Source: Anaerolineales bacterium (lineage in GTDB: Bacteria > Chloroflexota > Anaerolineae > Anaerolineales > UBA6663). From it: a stretch of DNA of 21,840 nt. Within the stretch, counting starts at the first letter, position 1. The number at the start of each line of letters is the position of its first letter. The stretch spans positions 1 through 21,840 of the forward strand of contig JAEURM010000005.1 in the NCBI GenBank assembly GCA_016789245.1, given 5' to 3'. Positions 5,527 through 13,267 of the stretch are shown here, in pieces. The position numbers were made by a program, and so were the translations under genes. Below the pieces are notes generated by a model that worked only from the letters and a program-made list of their open reading frames with translations, had not been told where the DNA came from and made no database searches.

Positions 5527-8010
5527 ATGCCAACAAATCATCAAATTATCATCATTGGCGGGGGCATTGTGGGCGCGAGTGCCGCTTACCATTTGGCCAA
5601 GCTGGGCTGGCGCGATATTTTGGTAGTGGATAAAGGTAACTTTGAAGAAAATGATGGCTCCACCTCTCACGCGCCGGGCGGCGTAGTGGCGCTGAGCCAC
5701 AGCAAGTTGCTTACACAGATGGGTACCTACGGCTCCGATTTATACCGGAGTGTGGCGGCGTTTGATGTGGCCCGCAATACTTACAACGCCGTGGGCGGCC
5801 TTGAACTGGCCGTGACGCATGAGCGCTGGGAAGATTTGAAACGGCTAAACGGTGAAGGGCGTGGCTTTGGCACGGAATCATTTTTGCTCACGCCGCAAGA
5901 AACCAAAGCCAAACTGCCGTTGCTAAATGAAAAGCCGATAGTGGGCAGTTTGTTCGTGCCCAAATCAGCCATTGTGGCTGGTTCGCATCTCGCCAGTGCC
6001 TTGCTCCGTGATTCTGGCGCAGTGCTTTTGCCCGCCACGGAAGTGATGGATGTGGAAGTGAAGGACGGGCGGCTTACGGCTTTGCTCACCAACAACCCAG
6101 AGCATCCGCGTTTGGGATGTGAAGCGGCGGTGCTATGCACCAACATTTGGGGGCCAGTGATGGGAGACCGCGTGGGTGTTTCACTGCCACTGCTGGCCTA
6201 TGAACATCAGTACGCCATCACTGAGCCGCTGGAAGCGTTGAAGAATTTTGACCGGACGCGCAAGGAAGATGAAATCATCTGGCCCACTACGCGCTCATTA
6301 GATCATGCCATTTACTTCCGCCCGCATTGGGATAGCTACGGCATTGGCAACTACCGCCACGCGCCGCGCCCGGTGAATCCGTACGCCGTGGGCCGCAGTG
6401 CTTTGCGCCAATTTACGCCGGAAGATTTTGCGGCTAGTTGGGCGGTGGTGAATGAGTTGCTCCCGGCTACGCGCGGCGCAAAACTTACTACGCGTTTTAA
6501 CGGCATGTTTGCCTTTCCGGTGGATGGCCTGCCCATGATTGGTGAGAGCGGCGTGCAGGGCTTTTGGGTGGCCGTAGGTTCATGGCTCACACACGCTGGC
6601 GGCGTGGGCAAAAGCGTGGCCGAGTGGCTGACACACGGCGAAGCCGAATGGGATATGCGGTTGTGCAATGTGCATCGCTTCCAGCCGTTCCAGAACACGC
6701 GCGAATACATGGATGTGGTGTGCAACAAAAATTATGCCGAACTGTATGACATTATTCATCCGCGTAAAGCGCCCTCGTTCCCGCGTGATGTGCGCGTTTC
6801 CCCGTTTGCGCCGCGTTGGGCCAGTTTGAATGTAGACCGCACCGTATTTGCCGGATTGGAATTGCCCAACTGGTTTGAAGATAACGCTCGTTTACTAGAA
6901 CAATATGATGAGCGGATTCCGGCGCGCACCGGCTGGGCCAATGATTATTGGTCTCGCATTCAGGGCGCGGAGCATTTGGCCACGCGTGAGAACGTAGCGC
7001 TGTTTGATTTGACCGGCCTTTCTATTTTGGAAGTGAGGGGCGCACACGCGGTGCAGTTTGTAAATTACTTGTGCAGTAACCAAATGGATAAGCCGGTAGG
7101 TAGTGTGGTGTATACCACATGGCTCACGCCCAAAGGTGGCGTGCGGCGTGATTTGGCCGTTGCCCGCTTGGCCGCCGATACGTTCTGGATGTTTATTGGT
7201 GAAGGCACCCTTCCGCAAGATAAAGTGTGGGTGCAAAACGCGTTAGCTAGTTGGGGGCAGGAGGGGGTGGCCGTCAATGATATTAGTGATTCTTTCACGG
7301 CGCTAGGGTTGTGGGGGCCAAATGCGCGCAAAGTTCTGCAAAAAGTAACGCGGGATGATGTGAGCAACGAAGGGTTTCCCTACTTCTCCGCGCAGTGGAG
7401 TGAGATTGGCTACACGCGCGTTTTGGCTCTGCGCCTAAGTTACGTGGGTGAGTTGGGTTGGGAACTGCACATTCCCATGGATGCCGCTTTGCCGGTGTTT
7501 GACCGTTTGTGGGAAGCGGGCCGGGAGTTTGGCCTGACGGCGGTGGGCATGGGCGCGTTTGATTCTTTGCGGCTGGAGAAAGGCTACCGGCTGTGGGGTG
7601 GAGACGTTTACACCGAACACAACGCTTATGAATCCGGCTTGGGCTGGACGGTGAAGCTGGATAAGCGTGACACTGCGACAGGCTCAGTGTGCGATTTTAT
7701 TGGCCGTGAAGCGAGCGCCAAACTAAAGGCCGCGTCCCTTAAACGGAAACTGTGTTGCTTGACGCTGAATGATGCGCACAGCGTGGCATTGGGCAATGAG
7801 CCAATTTTTGCCAATGGCCAGTGTGTGGGTCACGTCACCAGCGCTAATTACGGTTACAGCGTGGGCAAATTTATTGTGTACGGCTACTTGCCGATAGAGT
7901 ACGCCGCCCTTGGCACACAACTAGAAATTGAATACTTCGGCCAACGCTTCCCCGCTACCGTCTCCGCAGACCCACAATGGGACGCGAAGATGGTGCGGTT
8001 GAAGGCGTGA
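5527..8010 (+). CDS. FAD-dependent oxidoreductase-GcvT fusion (dimethylglycine/sarcosine dehydrogenase type)
   Basis: An 827-residue protein. Residues ~7-365 are a DAO-type FAD domain with the dinucleotide motif IIGGGIVGASAAYHLAKLGW and later PVDGLPMIGESG. GSTSHAPGG (His48) sits where the dimethylglycine/sarcosine dehydrogenase family carries the histidine that binds FAD covalently. A short linking domain (~370-430) follows, then an aminomethyltransferase-like GcvT folate-binding domain (~450-710, with ALFDLTGLSILEVRG and LSYVGELGWELHIP) and a GcvT C-terminal barrel (~725-825). Family members demethylate N-methylated glycines and pass the one-carbon unit to tetrahydrofolate. The exact substrate cannot be read from sequence. 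No Shine-Dalgarno precedes the ATG, which lies 10 nt after a strong hairpin. It converges on the histidine kinase gene with a 33-nt gap. Confidence 0.88.
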   Translation: MPTNHQIIIIGGGIVGASAAYHLAKLGWRDILVVDKGNFEENDGSTSHAPGGVVALSHSKLLTQMGTYGSDLYRSVAAFDVARNTYNAVGGLELAVTHERWEDLKRLNGEGRGFGTESFLLTPQETKAKLPLLNEKPIVGSLFVPKSAIVAGSHLASALLRDSGAVLLPATEVMDVEVKDGRLTALLTNNPEHPRLGCEAAVLCTNIWGPVMGDRVGVSLPLLAYEHQYAITEPLEALKNFDRTRKEDEIIWPTTRSLDHAIYFRPHWDSYGIGNYRHAPRPVNPYAVGRSALRQFTPEDFAASWAVVNELLPATRGAKLTTRFNGMFAFPVDGLPMIGESGVQGFWVAVGSWLTHAGGVGKSVAEWLTHGEAEWDMRLCNVHRFQPFQNTREYMDVVCNKNYAELYDIIHPRKAPSFPRDVRVSPFAPRWASLNVDRTVFAGLELPNWFEDNARLLEQYDERIPARTGWANDYWSRIQGAEHLATRENVALFDLTGLSILEVRGAHAVQFVNYLCSNQMDKPVGSVVYTTWLTPKGGVRRDLAVARLAADTFWMFIGEGTLPQDKVWVQNALASWGQEGVAVNDISDSFTALGLWGPNARKVLQKVTRDDVSNEGFPYFSAQWSEIGYTRVLALRLSYVGELGWELHIPMDAALPVFDRLWEAGREFGLTAVGMGAFDSLRLEKGYRLWGGDVYTEHNAYESGLGWTVKLDKRDTATGSVCDFIGREASAKLKAASLKRKLCCLTLNDAHSVALGNEPIFANGQCVGHVTSANYGYSVGKFIVYGYLPIEYAALGTQLEIEYFGQRFPATVSADPQWDAKMVRLKA

Positions 8011-8043
8011 GGCTTGTTGTAAGCGCTTCAGAGTGGTGGTGAT

Positions 8044-10443
8044 TTACACCCACCCCCGCACTTTGGTACCCTCGCCCGGCGCGGAAGTAATTTCTAATTC
8101 ACCGCCGAGGGCTGTGAGGCGGGCGCGCATGGAAATTAGGCCGAATGAGCCGCGCGCTTGCGCATTTTCGGCGTCAGCCGGGCTAAAGCCGCGGCCATCA
8201 TCTTGAATGGAAAACGTTAGCCGCTCCGCTTGTGGCGCAAAGGTGATGGTAACGGTTTTAGCTTGGGCGTGCGCGGCCGCGTTATCTAACGCTTGCTGAA
8301 CAACCCGATACAACGCCAGTCGCGCTTCGGTGCTCAGGGCGCTATCAAAGCCAGCCGGAATTTCTGCGTGCACGATGAGTTGCGTGCGCGTGCGGAAGTT
8401 TTCAATCAGCGTTTCTAGCGGCGTGTGCAGGCTGTGCGCCAACTGCGGCGGGGCCAAATTAAGGCGAATTTGCCGCAGAGTTTGCGCCGCGCCCTCCACT
8501 TCATCAATGGCGCGGGCCAGCAAACTTTCAGCTTCTTCCGGTTTGGCGCGCACGGCACTCCGACTCACATGCAAGTAAAAAGGTAAGCGGCCCAAAAATT
8601 GTTGCGTAGTGTCATGCAGTTCTTGCGCAATCCGCAAACGCTCCCGCTCCTCAGCGGCCGCTAATTGATTGGGCACTAGCTTCAGTTGCTCCACTTGTTG
8701 CGCGGCCAGCAAAAACAAGGCGGCTTGTTGCGCCACCAATTCAATCACGCTCAAATCGGCTTCGTCAAAAATGTCATCATCGCTCCGCGCGCCAAGCCCC
8801 AGCCAGCCTAGCAGTTCACCGCCCGCCCATAGCGGCGCTAGCACTTCAATGGAAGTTTGGGAACGGGGCGCGTTGAATAGGGCGCGGATTTCGGCTAAAT
8901 CTGGTGTGTTGGCCGCCCACGGGCGGAACGGCGTATGAGCCGCGTGGCTGGGCACTGCGGGTAGTTGCGCGGGAAGCGGCGTTTCTGCCAGTGCACCGGC
9001 TTGTGCGGCCAGTTGAAAATTTCCGGCGGCGGTGCTTTGCCACACGGCGGCGCGGCTCACTTCCAATTTCTCCACCAACGCTTTGGCAATGGAGGCGGGC
9101 AGGGTGCTGGCTTCTATGCGCGTGATGAGTTGTTGCCCCACTTCACGCGCGGCGGCGTACGTGCCACGCTCTAGCCGGAAGAGTTGATTGAACGAGCCTT
9201 GCCAAGAACGTTGTGTGCTCCAAAACGAGCCCACAATTAGCGCCATGATGAAGATGACGAAGAAGGCCGAGCCGCTAGTCAGGCTGGCCAGTTGCGGCAA
9301 AGCCGTTCTCAACAACGCTGTGCCCAAGCTAGCCACTAGCGCACTGCTGGCCACAATCGCCACCACCAGCAAAACCGGATGTGCGCTGTGAAAAGTCTGG
9401 AAGCGCAGAATCACAAACGCAAACGCCAGCGGCACGGCCAAGGCTAAATAACGTAAATCAAGTTGGAGCCAGAAGAAGCTTTGACTGCCCGCCGTGAGGG
9501 TGCGCGCCACAATCACGGCCACAAAGGGCAGAGCAAATAGTAAGCTGGCCAATAAAAAACCAAGTTGCCGTTTGAGGCGTGGCGTGGAGGCTGGGCGAAA
9601 ATATAAGTGCATCAGCCGCGCAATGGCGTACAACACGGCCACTCCCAACGCGCCCAACGTGAGGCGGAAGCCGAGCGCCATCACCACGTAAACGCCGGAC
9701 GTGCGCACGCCCGCAAAGTGCAAAATGAACGTGCCAGCGTACAACACCGCCATGAGGCCGCTGGCGACGTAAGCCATGCGGATGAAACGCGGTGTGAGGC
9801 GGCGCGAAGCTACGGGAAATAAGGCGCTGAAGTGCAAAAGGCCAGCGGCCAAGAATGAAACGGCCACGGCCCATGCCACGCGCAGGCTGGCTGTAAGCAC
9901 GTCCCCTTCGGGGAACAAGCCTTCTAACGTGAGCGCCAGCGTGGCGGCCACTAAGCCAAACGCAATGGCAAAGGCACGGTTTACGGGCTCTTGTGGGCGG
10001 GCCACATACACGGCCACAGCCAACAGCCAAAAGCCAAACGCGTTAATCAAATCCGGCAGTTTTAGATCAAGCCATTGGTTGAGAGAAAAATTTTCAACGG
10101 GGAGGTTGAAAGTGATTTTATCTCCTCCGCGTTGCACCGTGAGCGGAAGCGTGGCCGCACCGTTTTGGGCCGTCTGTGCAAAAACAGCGCGCGCGTTGGT
10201 GCTATACGGTTGCCCGTTTAGCGCTAACAGCACATCATCGTAGCGCAAACCTAGTTGCGCAATCACCTCCCACCACGGCGGCGTGGAGGCTTCAATGCGC
10301 CAATCATTTTCGGCTTGGTTGCGGTACACGTGGAGGGCACCAAACGGTTGCCCCAAATCTCGCGCCAAGTTGATGGCACTGAGCAAACCTAAAAACGCCA
10401 GCAGGCCAAGCAGTGGAAGCAGTGAGCGGCGGGGCGGAGTCAT
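8044..10443 (-). CDS. Membrane histidine kinase, HisKA_3 (NarL/LiaS) type, with GAF-like domain
   Basis: A 799-residue sensor kinase. A first membrane segment lies at ~8-25. A ~90-residue outside region (RYDDVLLALNGQPY and later PLTVQRGGDKITFNLP) reads like a PDZ domain. About eight hydrophobic segments follow up to residue ~410. A GAF-like domain lies at ~440-590 (VLAPLWAGGELLGWLGLGAR). The HisKA_3 helix is ERERLRIAQELHDTTQQFL with phospho-acceptor His610, and the HATPase_c domain has DNAAAHAQA, DDGRGFSP and SFGLISMRARLTALGGELE. It autophosphorylates and should pass phosphate to the regulator encoded 106 nt upstream on the same strand. The gap between them holds a 64-nt palindromic repeat. 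The ligand is unknown; a PDZ-like region joined to a multi-pass membrane part suggests an envelope signal (inference). Confidence 0.87.
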   Translation of the reverse strand: MTPPRRSLLPLLGLLAFLGLLSAINLARDLGQPFGALHVYRNQAENDWRIEASTPPWWEVIAQLGLRYDDVLLALNGQPYSTNARAVFAQTAQNGAATLPLTVQRGGDKITFNLPVENFSLNQWLDLKLPDLINAFGFWLLAVAVYVARPQEPVNRAFAIAFGLVAATLALTLEGLFPEGDVLTASLRVAWAVAVSFLAAGLLHFSALFPVASRRLTPRFIRMAYVASGLMAVLYAGTFILHFAGVRTSGVYVVMALGFRLTLGALGVAVLYAIARLMHLYFRPASTPRLKRQLGFLLASLLFALPFVAVIVARTLTAGSQSFFWLQLDLRYLALAVPLAFAFVILRFQTFHSAHPVLLVVAIVASSALVASLGTALLRTALPQLASLTSGSAFFVIFIMALIVGSFWSTQRSWQGSFNQLFRLERGTYAAAREVGQQLITRIEASTLPASIAKALVEKLEVSRAAVWQSTAAGNFQLAAQAGALAETPLPAQLPAVPSHAAHTPFRPWAANTPDLAEIRALFNAPRSQTSIEVLAPLWAGGELLGWLGLGARSDDDIFDEADLSVIELVAQQAALFLLAAQQVEQLKLVPNQLAAAEERERLRIAQELHDTTQQFLGRLPFYLHVSRSAVRAKPEEAESLLARAIDEVEGAAQTLRQIRLNLAPPQLAHSLHTPLETLIENFRTRTQLIVHAEIPAGFDSALSTEARLALYRVVQQALDNAAAHAQAKTVTITFAPQAERLTFSIQDDGRGFSPADAENAQARGSFGLISMRARLTALGGELEITSAPGEGTKVRGWV

Positions 10444-10463
10444 GGCGCGCTCGTCTTAACCCC

Positions 10464-10527
10464 GTTACTCCCGTGCCAGCGGGAGTCCACTTCGCTACTA
10501 ATGGATACCCGTTTTCGCGGGTATGAC
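10464..10527. repeat. 64-nt double-hairpin palindromic repeat, copy 2
   Basis: Same architecture and same length as the element at 1283-1346. The left arm GTTACTCCCGTGCCAGCGGG then AGTCCA (10464-10489) and the right arm TGGATACCCGTTTTCGCGGG then TATGAC (10502-10527) flank a 12-nt centre. The left arm has diverged (GTGCCAGC against GCGAAAGC), whereas the right arm differs by a single base. It lies between the response-regulator stop and the kinase start, so it would be transcribed within the two-gene unit. Confidence 0.85.
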
Positions 10528-10549
10528 ACTACTCTTTCTGTAATCACAA

Positions 10550-11284
10550 CTACCCCTTCAACTCATGCATCATGCACGCCTTGGCTAACACTACCACTTT
10601 CCGCAAGTGCGAGGCAGTGCGGCCCATTTCATTCAAGCCCAACTTGTCATACACGTTGGTGATGTAATTCTCAGCCGTTTTGGGCGTTACGCTTAACGCT
10701 TGCGCAATGCCTTCTGTGTTGTGCGAAGCCGCCAATCGTTGCACCACATCTTGCTCGCGCGGCGTGAGCGTGTTTAAATTTTCTAACACACGTTCCACCC
10801 ATGGGCGTTCATCCGCGCTAATTTGCCGCAGTAAATCGGCGGCCACCGTGCGCCGGTTAAATTGCACTTCTGGGTCAATAACCACGCGCCCAGCTAGTAC
10901 GTCTTGCAAGGCGGCCAGTAATTTGCTGGGCGCGCGGCCTTTGAGTTGGTACGCCAGCCCACGGTGCCCCGCCTGAATTAATTTCAATAACTCACCGCCC
11001 CGGTCATCAAATGCCGAGAAGAGCACCACCCCGAGGTTGGGAAAATTTTGTTTAATGTTTTCCGCTAACCGCAAGCCAAAAGCGTGCTGGGCGGCGGGCG
11101 GTGTGTGGGCATCCGGCGGAATGGAAATATCCACAATAGCGGCTTCGGGCGGGCGCGTGGTGATGAGATGCCATGCGGCGGCTTCATCGCCCGCTTCTAG
11201 AATCTCAAAACCCGCCCGGCTCAAAAACAGCCGCACGCCCTCACGGTTGAAGGCATCATCATCCACCAACAAAACAGTAGGCAT
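10550..11284 (-). CDS. Response regulator, REC plus LuxR-type HTH (NarL family)
   Basis: A 244-residue regulator. The receiver domain (~1-125) has the acidic pair VLLVDDD, phospho-acceptor Asp52 in AAIVDIS, Ser in VVLFSAFDD and the conserved Lys in YQLKGR. The receiver has an insert with PPDAHTPPAAQH just after the Asp52 strand. A GerE/LuxR helix-turn-helix at ~172-225 has LTPREQDVVQRLA and PKTAENYITNVYDKLGL. It should bind DNA after phosphorylation by the kinase encoded next. A GTG three codons upstream also fits the frame, but the ATG at 11284 has GGAGG eight nt before it, the best ribosome binding site in the window. It is insulated from the SET gene upstream by an intrinsic terminator. 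Confidence 0.9.
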   Translation of the reverse strand: MPTVLLVDDDAFNREGVRLFLSRAGFEILEAGDEAAAWHLITTRPPEAAIVDISIPPDAHTPPAAQHAFGLRLAENIKQNFPNLGVVLFSAFDDRGGELLKLIQAGHRGLAYQLKGRAPSKLLAALQDVLAGRVVIDPEVQFNRRTVAADLLRQISADERPWVERVLENLNTLTPREQDVVQRLAASHNTEGIAQALSVTPKTAENYITNVYDKLGLNEMGRTASHLRKVVVLAKACMMHELKG

Positions 11285-11290
11285 CTTACC

Positions 11291-11297
11291 CACCTCC
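11291..11297 (-). promoter_or_regulatory. Ribosome binding site of the response regulator
   Basis: On the minus strand GGAGGTG lies here, with GGAGG (11297-11293) eight nt before the ATG at 11284. It favours ATG 11284 over the GTG at 11293, which would overlap the site. It is notable because most other genes in the window have no such motif. Confidence 0.7.
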
Positions 11298-11303
11298 GCC
11301 TAA

Positions 11304-11332
11304 ATTCTAGCCGAGCCAGTGCTTAAACGAAA
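11304..11332 (-). promoter_or_regulatory. Possible sigma70-type promoter for the RR-HK unit
   Basis: TAGAAT at 11309-11304 (minus strand) is a good -10 candidate. Seventeen nt upstream is TTTCGT (11332-11327), a weak -35 that overlaps the T-tract of the terminator of the preceding gene. A start a few nt downstream would leave a short leader carrying just the GGAGG site. The -35 match is poor, so this is tentative. Confidence 0.35.
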
Positions 11333-11363
11333 ACGCCGAGGTGGCGAGAGCCGCGCCTCGGCG
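11325..11363 (-). terminator. Intrinsic terminator after the SET-domain gene
   Basis: Read on the minus strand, CGCCGAGG (11363-11356) pairs with CCTCGGCG (11341-11334) in an 8-bp GC-rich stem with a 14-nt loop that can pair further. TTTTCGTTT follows at once (11333-11325). It begins about 25 nt after the stop of the SET gene, the right place to end that transcript before the response regulator. Confidence 0.75.
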
Positions 11364-11387
11364 AAATGAAAATAATGATGGATAAAT

Positions 11388-11909
11388 TTAGTAATCGCTG
11401 GCTACAGCCAAGCGCTCAATGCGCTTTTGTAAGTAGTGCGAGAAGTAGCCTTTATAACGCACTTGCAGTTCCGGCAGAGTCCAGTCATTGCCCGATACGC
11501 GGCGGCGGCAGTTGGCCGCGCCACACTGGCACTCAAACTCATCGTAGGGGCTACTGTCCGTCATGGCGTAATCAAAGCACACTTCTTCGCCGGGGTTAAT
11601 ATCCCGCATGGCCACCACAGAAATTTGGCCATTGATGCCCGCGTTCGGGTCACAGGAGTGGTTGATAAAGTCCGCTGGCTCGTCGCTCTTGGGCGAGACG
11701 AGATATTGGTCTTCATCCACCTGCACACTGCGGATGCGATAAATGTCTGGCAGAGTATCTAACTCCGCCTGACTGCAAATGTTGCCGCCCCACACCATCA
11801 GCAGTTCGCCAGCGGGTACGGCTTGACGGGCAATAACGCCCCAGCCGCCCTTTTCGGGCATTTCCACGCCCTCCAGTTTGGGGTTGAGATAGGCAATATG
11901 ACTAAACAC
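11388..11909 (-). CDS. SET-domain protein with post-SET cysteines (putative lysine methyltransferase)
   Basis: A 173-residue protein that is nearly all SET domain. It shows the first AdoMet-binding loop GGWGVIARQAVPAGE (~21-35), the core NHSCDPN (83-89), GEEVCFDYAM with Phe-Asp-Tyr at 112-114, and a post-SET FECQCGAANC (Cys127, 129, 134) that with Cys86 can make the usual zinc site. SET enzymes methylate protein lysines using S-adenosylmethionine. The bacterial substrate is unknown, and there is no targeting domain. The C-terminal ~30 residues after the post-SET part are unassigned. The start is GTG at 11909 with GAGAGGA upstream. It stands alone: a terminator follows it, and 204 nt with no gene lie before it. 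Confidence 0.85.
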   Translation of the reverse strand: MFSHIAYLNPKLEGVEMPEKGGWGVIARQAVPAGELLMVWGGNICSQAELDTLPDIYRIRSVQVDEDQYLVSPKSDEPADFINHSCDPNAGINGQISVVAMRDINPGEEVCFDYAMTDSSPYDEFECQCGAANCRRRVSGNDWTLPELQVRYKGYFSHYLQKRIERLAVASDY

Positions 11910-12113
11910 GGCGTTGTCCTCTCTGGCTAAAAGAATTTACCGCCCAGCCCGAAGTTCACGTGTCTACCATTGAAGGCGACGGCGAGCTCGAGTAGGCGGC
12001 AAAGGCCAAGCGCGGTATTTATTTTCCAGCGCGAATGCGAAATTTACAACAAAGCGCCCAGAACGCAAGGGTTGCGGGCGTTTTCAGAAAAACTTTAAGT
12101 TTGCGAAAGCGGG

Positions 12114-12464
12114 TTAAGCGCTCAGGCGGCGCAAACGGCGCGCGGCGAGCTCGTTGAGTGATAGGCGGCAGATAGCTTGGACTTGAAAGAGCGGGGTCAA
12201 CTCGCCTTGTTGATTATCCGGAACCGATTCTATCGCTTGCGAAACCTGGTGCTCCACTTCGCGCAGTTGGCGGCTGGCGGCGGCGTACAACAGTGGCGCA
12301 CTCTTGGGGTTGGGCGTGGGCGTGCCCAACATGGTGCGGGTGCGTTCTAGCCCGTTGAGGATGCCAGTGCGGAAACCGCCAGGGAGCGCTTGAGCGTAAT
12401 TAACACCCTCAGATAGAAGTGAGGAAACTTGAGAAGTGAGCGGGCCTGTGGTGTTCAGCGGCAT
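12114..12464 (-). CDS. Hypothetical protein, small and Ala/Leu/Arg-rich
   Basis: I do not recognise this protein. From ATG 12464 it has 116 residues: a polar N-terminus with LNTTGPLTSQVSSLLSEG, then GGFRTGILNGLERTRTMLG, then a helical stretch AAASRQLREVEHQVSQAIES, and a basic end ELAARRLRRLSA. There is no signal peptide or membrane segment. The frame stays open to a TTG at 12593, but that would overlap the start of the divergent hydrolase gene and its putative promoter. Neither start has a clear ribosome binding site. The neighbours are the SET gene downstream on the same strand (204-nt gap) and the divergent hydrolase. It could be a real small cytoplasmic protein or a non-coding open frame. 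Confidence 0.45.
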   Translation of the reverse strand: MPLNTTGPLTSQVSSLLSEGVNYAQALPGGFRTGILNGLERTRTMLGTPTPNPKSAPLLYAAASRQLREVEHQVSQAIESVPDNQQGELTPLFQVQAICRLSLNELAARRLRRLSA

Positions 12465-12572
12465 GGGTGAGTGGGTGATAGTGGGTGGCTCAAATGGGCC
12501 ATACAGAAATTTTACGCCGATTTGGGTATTTATGTGGGTGAGTTTTGGTAAGTGCTGGTTGGCGCGGCCTGC

Positions 12573-12578
12573 TACAAT
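12573..12578 (+). promoter_or_regulatory. Possible -10 element for a near-leaderless hydrolase mRNA
   Basis: TACAAT lies nine nt before the ATG at 12588. If used, transcription would begin only a few nt before the start codon, which fits the missing Shine-Dalgarno. No good -35 is seen at 16-18 nt spacing, so support is limited. Confidence 0.3.
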
Positions 12579-12587
12579 TTTGCCATC

Positions 12588-13238
12588 ATGCAAATTTTGC
12601 CCAACTTGTTCCGTGTGCCCAGTGTAGTGGCAAACGTTTTTATAGTGGCCGCTGATGGTGGGCTAACGGTGGTGGATACGGGCTTGCCCTTTAGCCACAA
12701 ACGCATTCTCAACTATGTGGGCCAACTGGGTTTTGCGCCAGCAGATGTTCAGCACATCTTAATCACGCACGCGGATAGAGACCATATGGGCGGCGCTTTT
12801 CGTTTACGGCAAGCTACGGGCGCGCGTGTGTACGCCGGGGCCATGGAAAGCGAAGCGATGGCGCATGGGCAAGAAACGCGGCGTTTGCGGTTGAAGTGGT
12901 ATCACCGGCTGGCGTTCAAAATTTTGCGGCCGATGTTTGCGCGGGTGCAAACCATTCAGCCAGATGTGATTGCGAACGATGGTGACGTTTTGCCGCTATT
13001 GGGCGGTTTGCACGTGTTGGCCACGCCCGGCCATACGCCCGGCCATATTTCATTTTACGTGCCTGCGCTTGGCTATTTATTTGCAGGTGATTCACTCCGC
13101 ACGGTAGGCGGTAAACTGCGCGTTTCTAGCGGCCCCAACACTTTAGATGAAGCCCAAGCGCAAGCTTCGGCTGAAAAACAACTAGCGTTTAACCCACGTG
13201 TGATTTTAACCGGCCACGGTCCCGCTTTCTTTTTGTAG
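12588..13238 (+). CDS. Metallo-beta-lactamase-fold hydrolase
   Basis: A 216-residue protein with the full set of family motifs. LTVVDTGLP carries the first conserved Asp (Asp30). ITHADRDHMGG (His61, Asp63, Asp65, His66) is the metal signature, with Asp in place of the usual second His, a variant seen in YflN-like members. ATPGHTPGHISFY (His149), LFAGDSL (Asp168) and LTGHGPA (His210) complete it. Such proteins bind two zinc or iron ions in the cytoplasm and hydrolyse thioesters, lactones or phosphodiesters; the substrate is not readable here. The frame extends 12 codons upstream to a GTG-type start, but ATG 12588 begins exactly at the first beta strand (QILPNLFRV). It is divergent from the hypothetical gene and 90 nt before the PEP carboxylase gene. 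Confidence 0.88.
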   Translation: MQILPNLFRVPSVVANVFIVAADGGLTVVDTGLPFSHKRILNYVGQLGFAPADVQHILITHADRDHMGGAFRLRQATGARVYAGAMESEAMAHGQETRRLRLKWYHRLAFKILRPMFARVQTIQPDVIANDGDVLPLLGGLHVLATPGHTPGHISFYVPALGYLFAGDSLRTVGGKLRVSSGPNTLDEAQAQASAEKQLAFNPRVILTGHGPAFFL

Positions 13239-13267
13239 TTTTTTGAAAATGGATGAAGCGGAAGTTG

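Noticed and set aside
8010..8044. Bidirectional terminator in the convergent gap between the FAD-GcvT and kinase genes
   Set aside because: The 33-nt gap shows no stem with adequate pairing and no T-tract.
12058..12080. CGCAA-CCC-TTGCG hairpin after the hypothetical gene as a terminator
   Set aside because: The stem is only five bp and no T-run follows on the minus strand.
11910..12113. Possible gene end on the plus strand (EFTAQPEVHVSTIEGDGELE then stop) and the GAGCTCGAG restriction-like string
   Set aside because: The frame is only ~29 codons between stops and has no start context; the restriction-site overlap is most likely chance. I see no gene in this 204-nt gap.
12465..12593. Longer form of the hypothetical protein starting at TTG 12593
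   Set aside because: It would overlap the start codon and putative promoter of the divergent hydrolase gene and relies on a TTG without a ribosome binding site.
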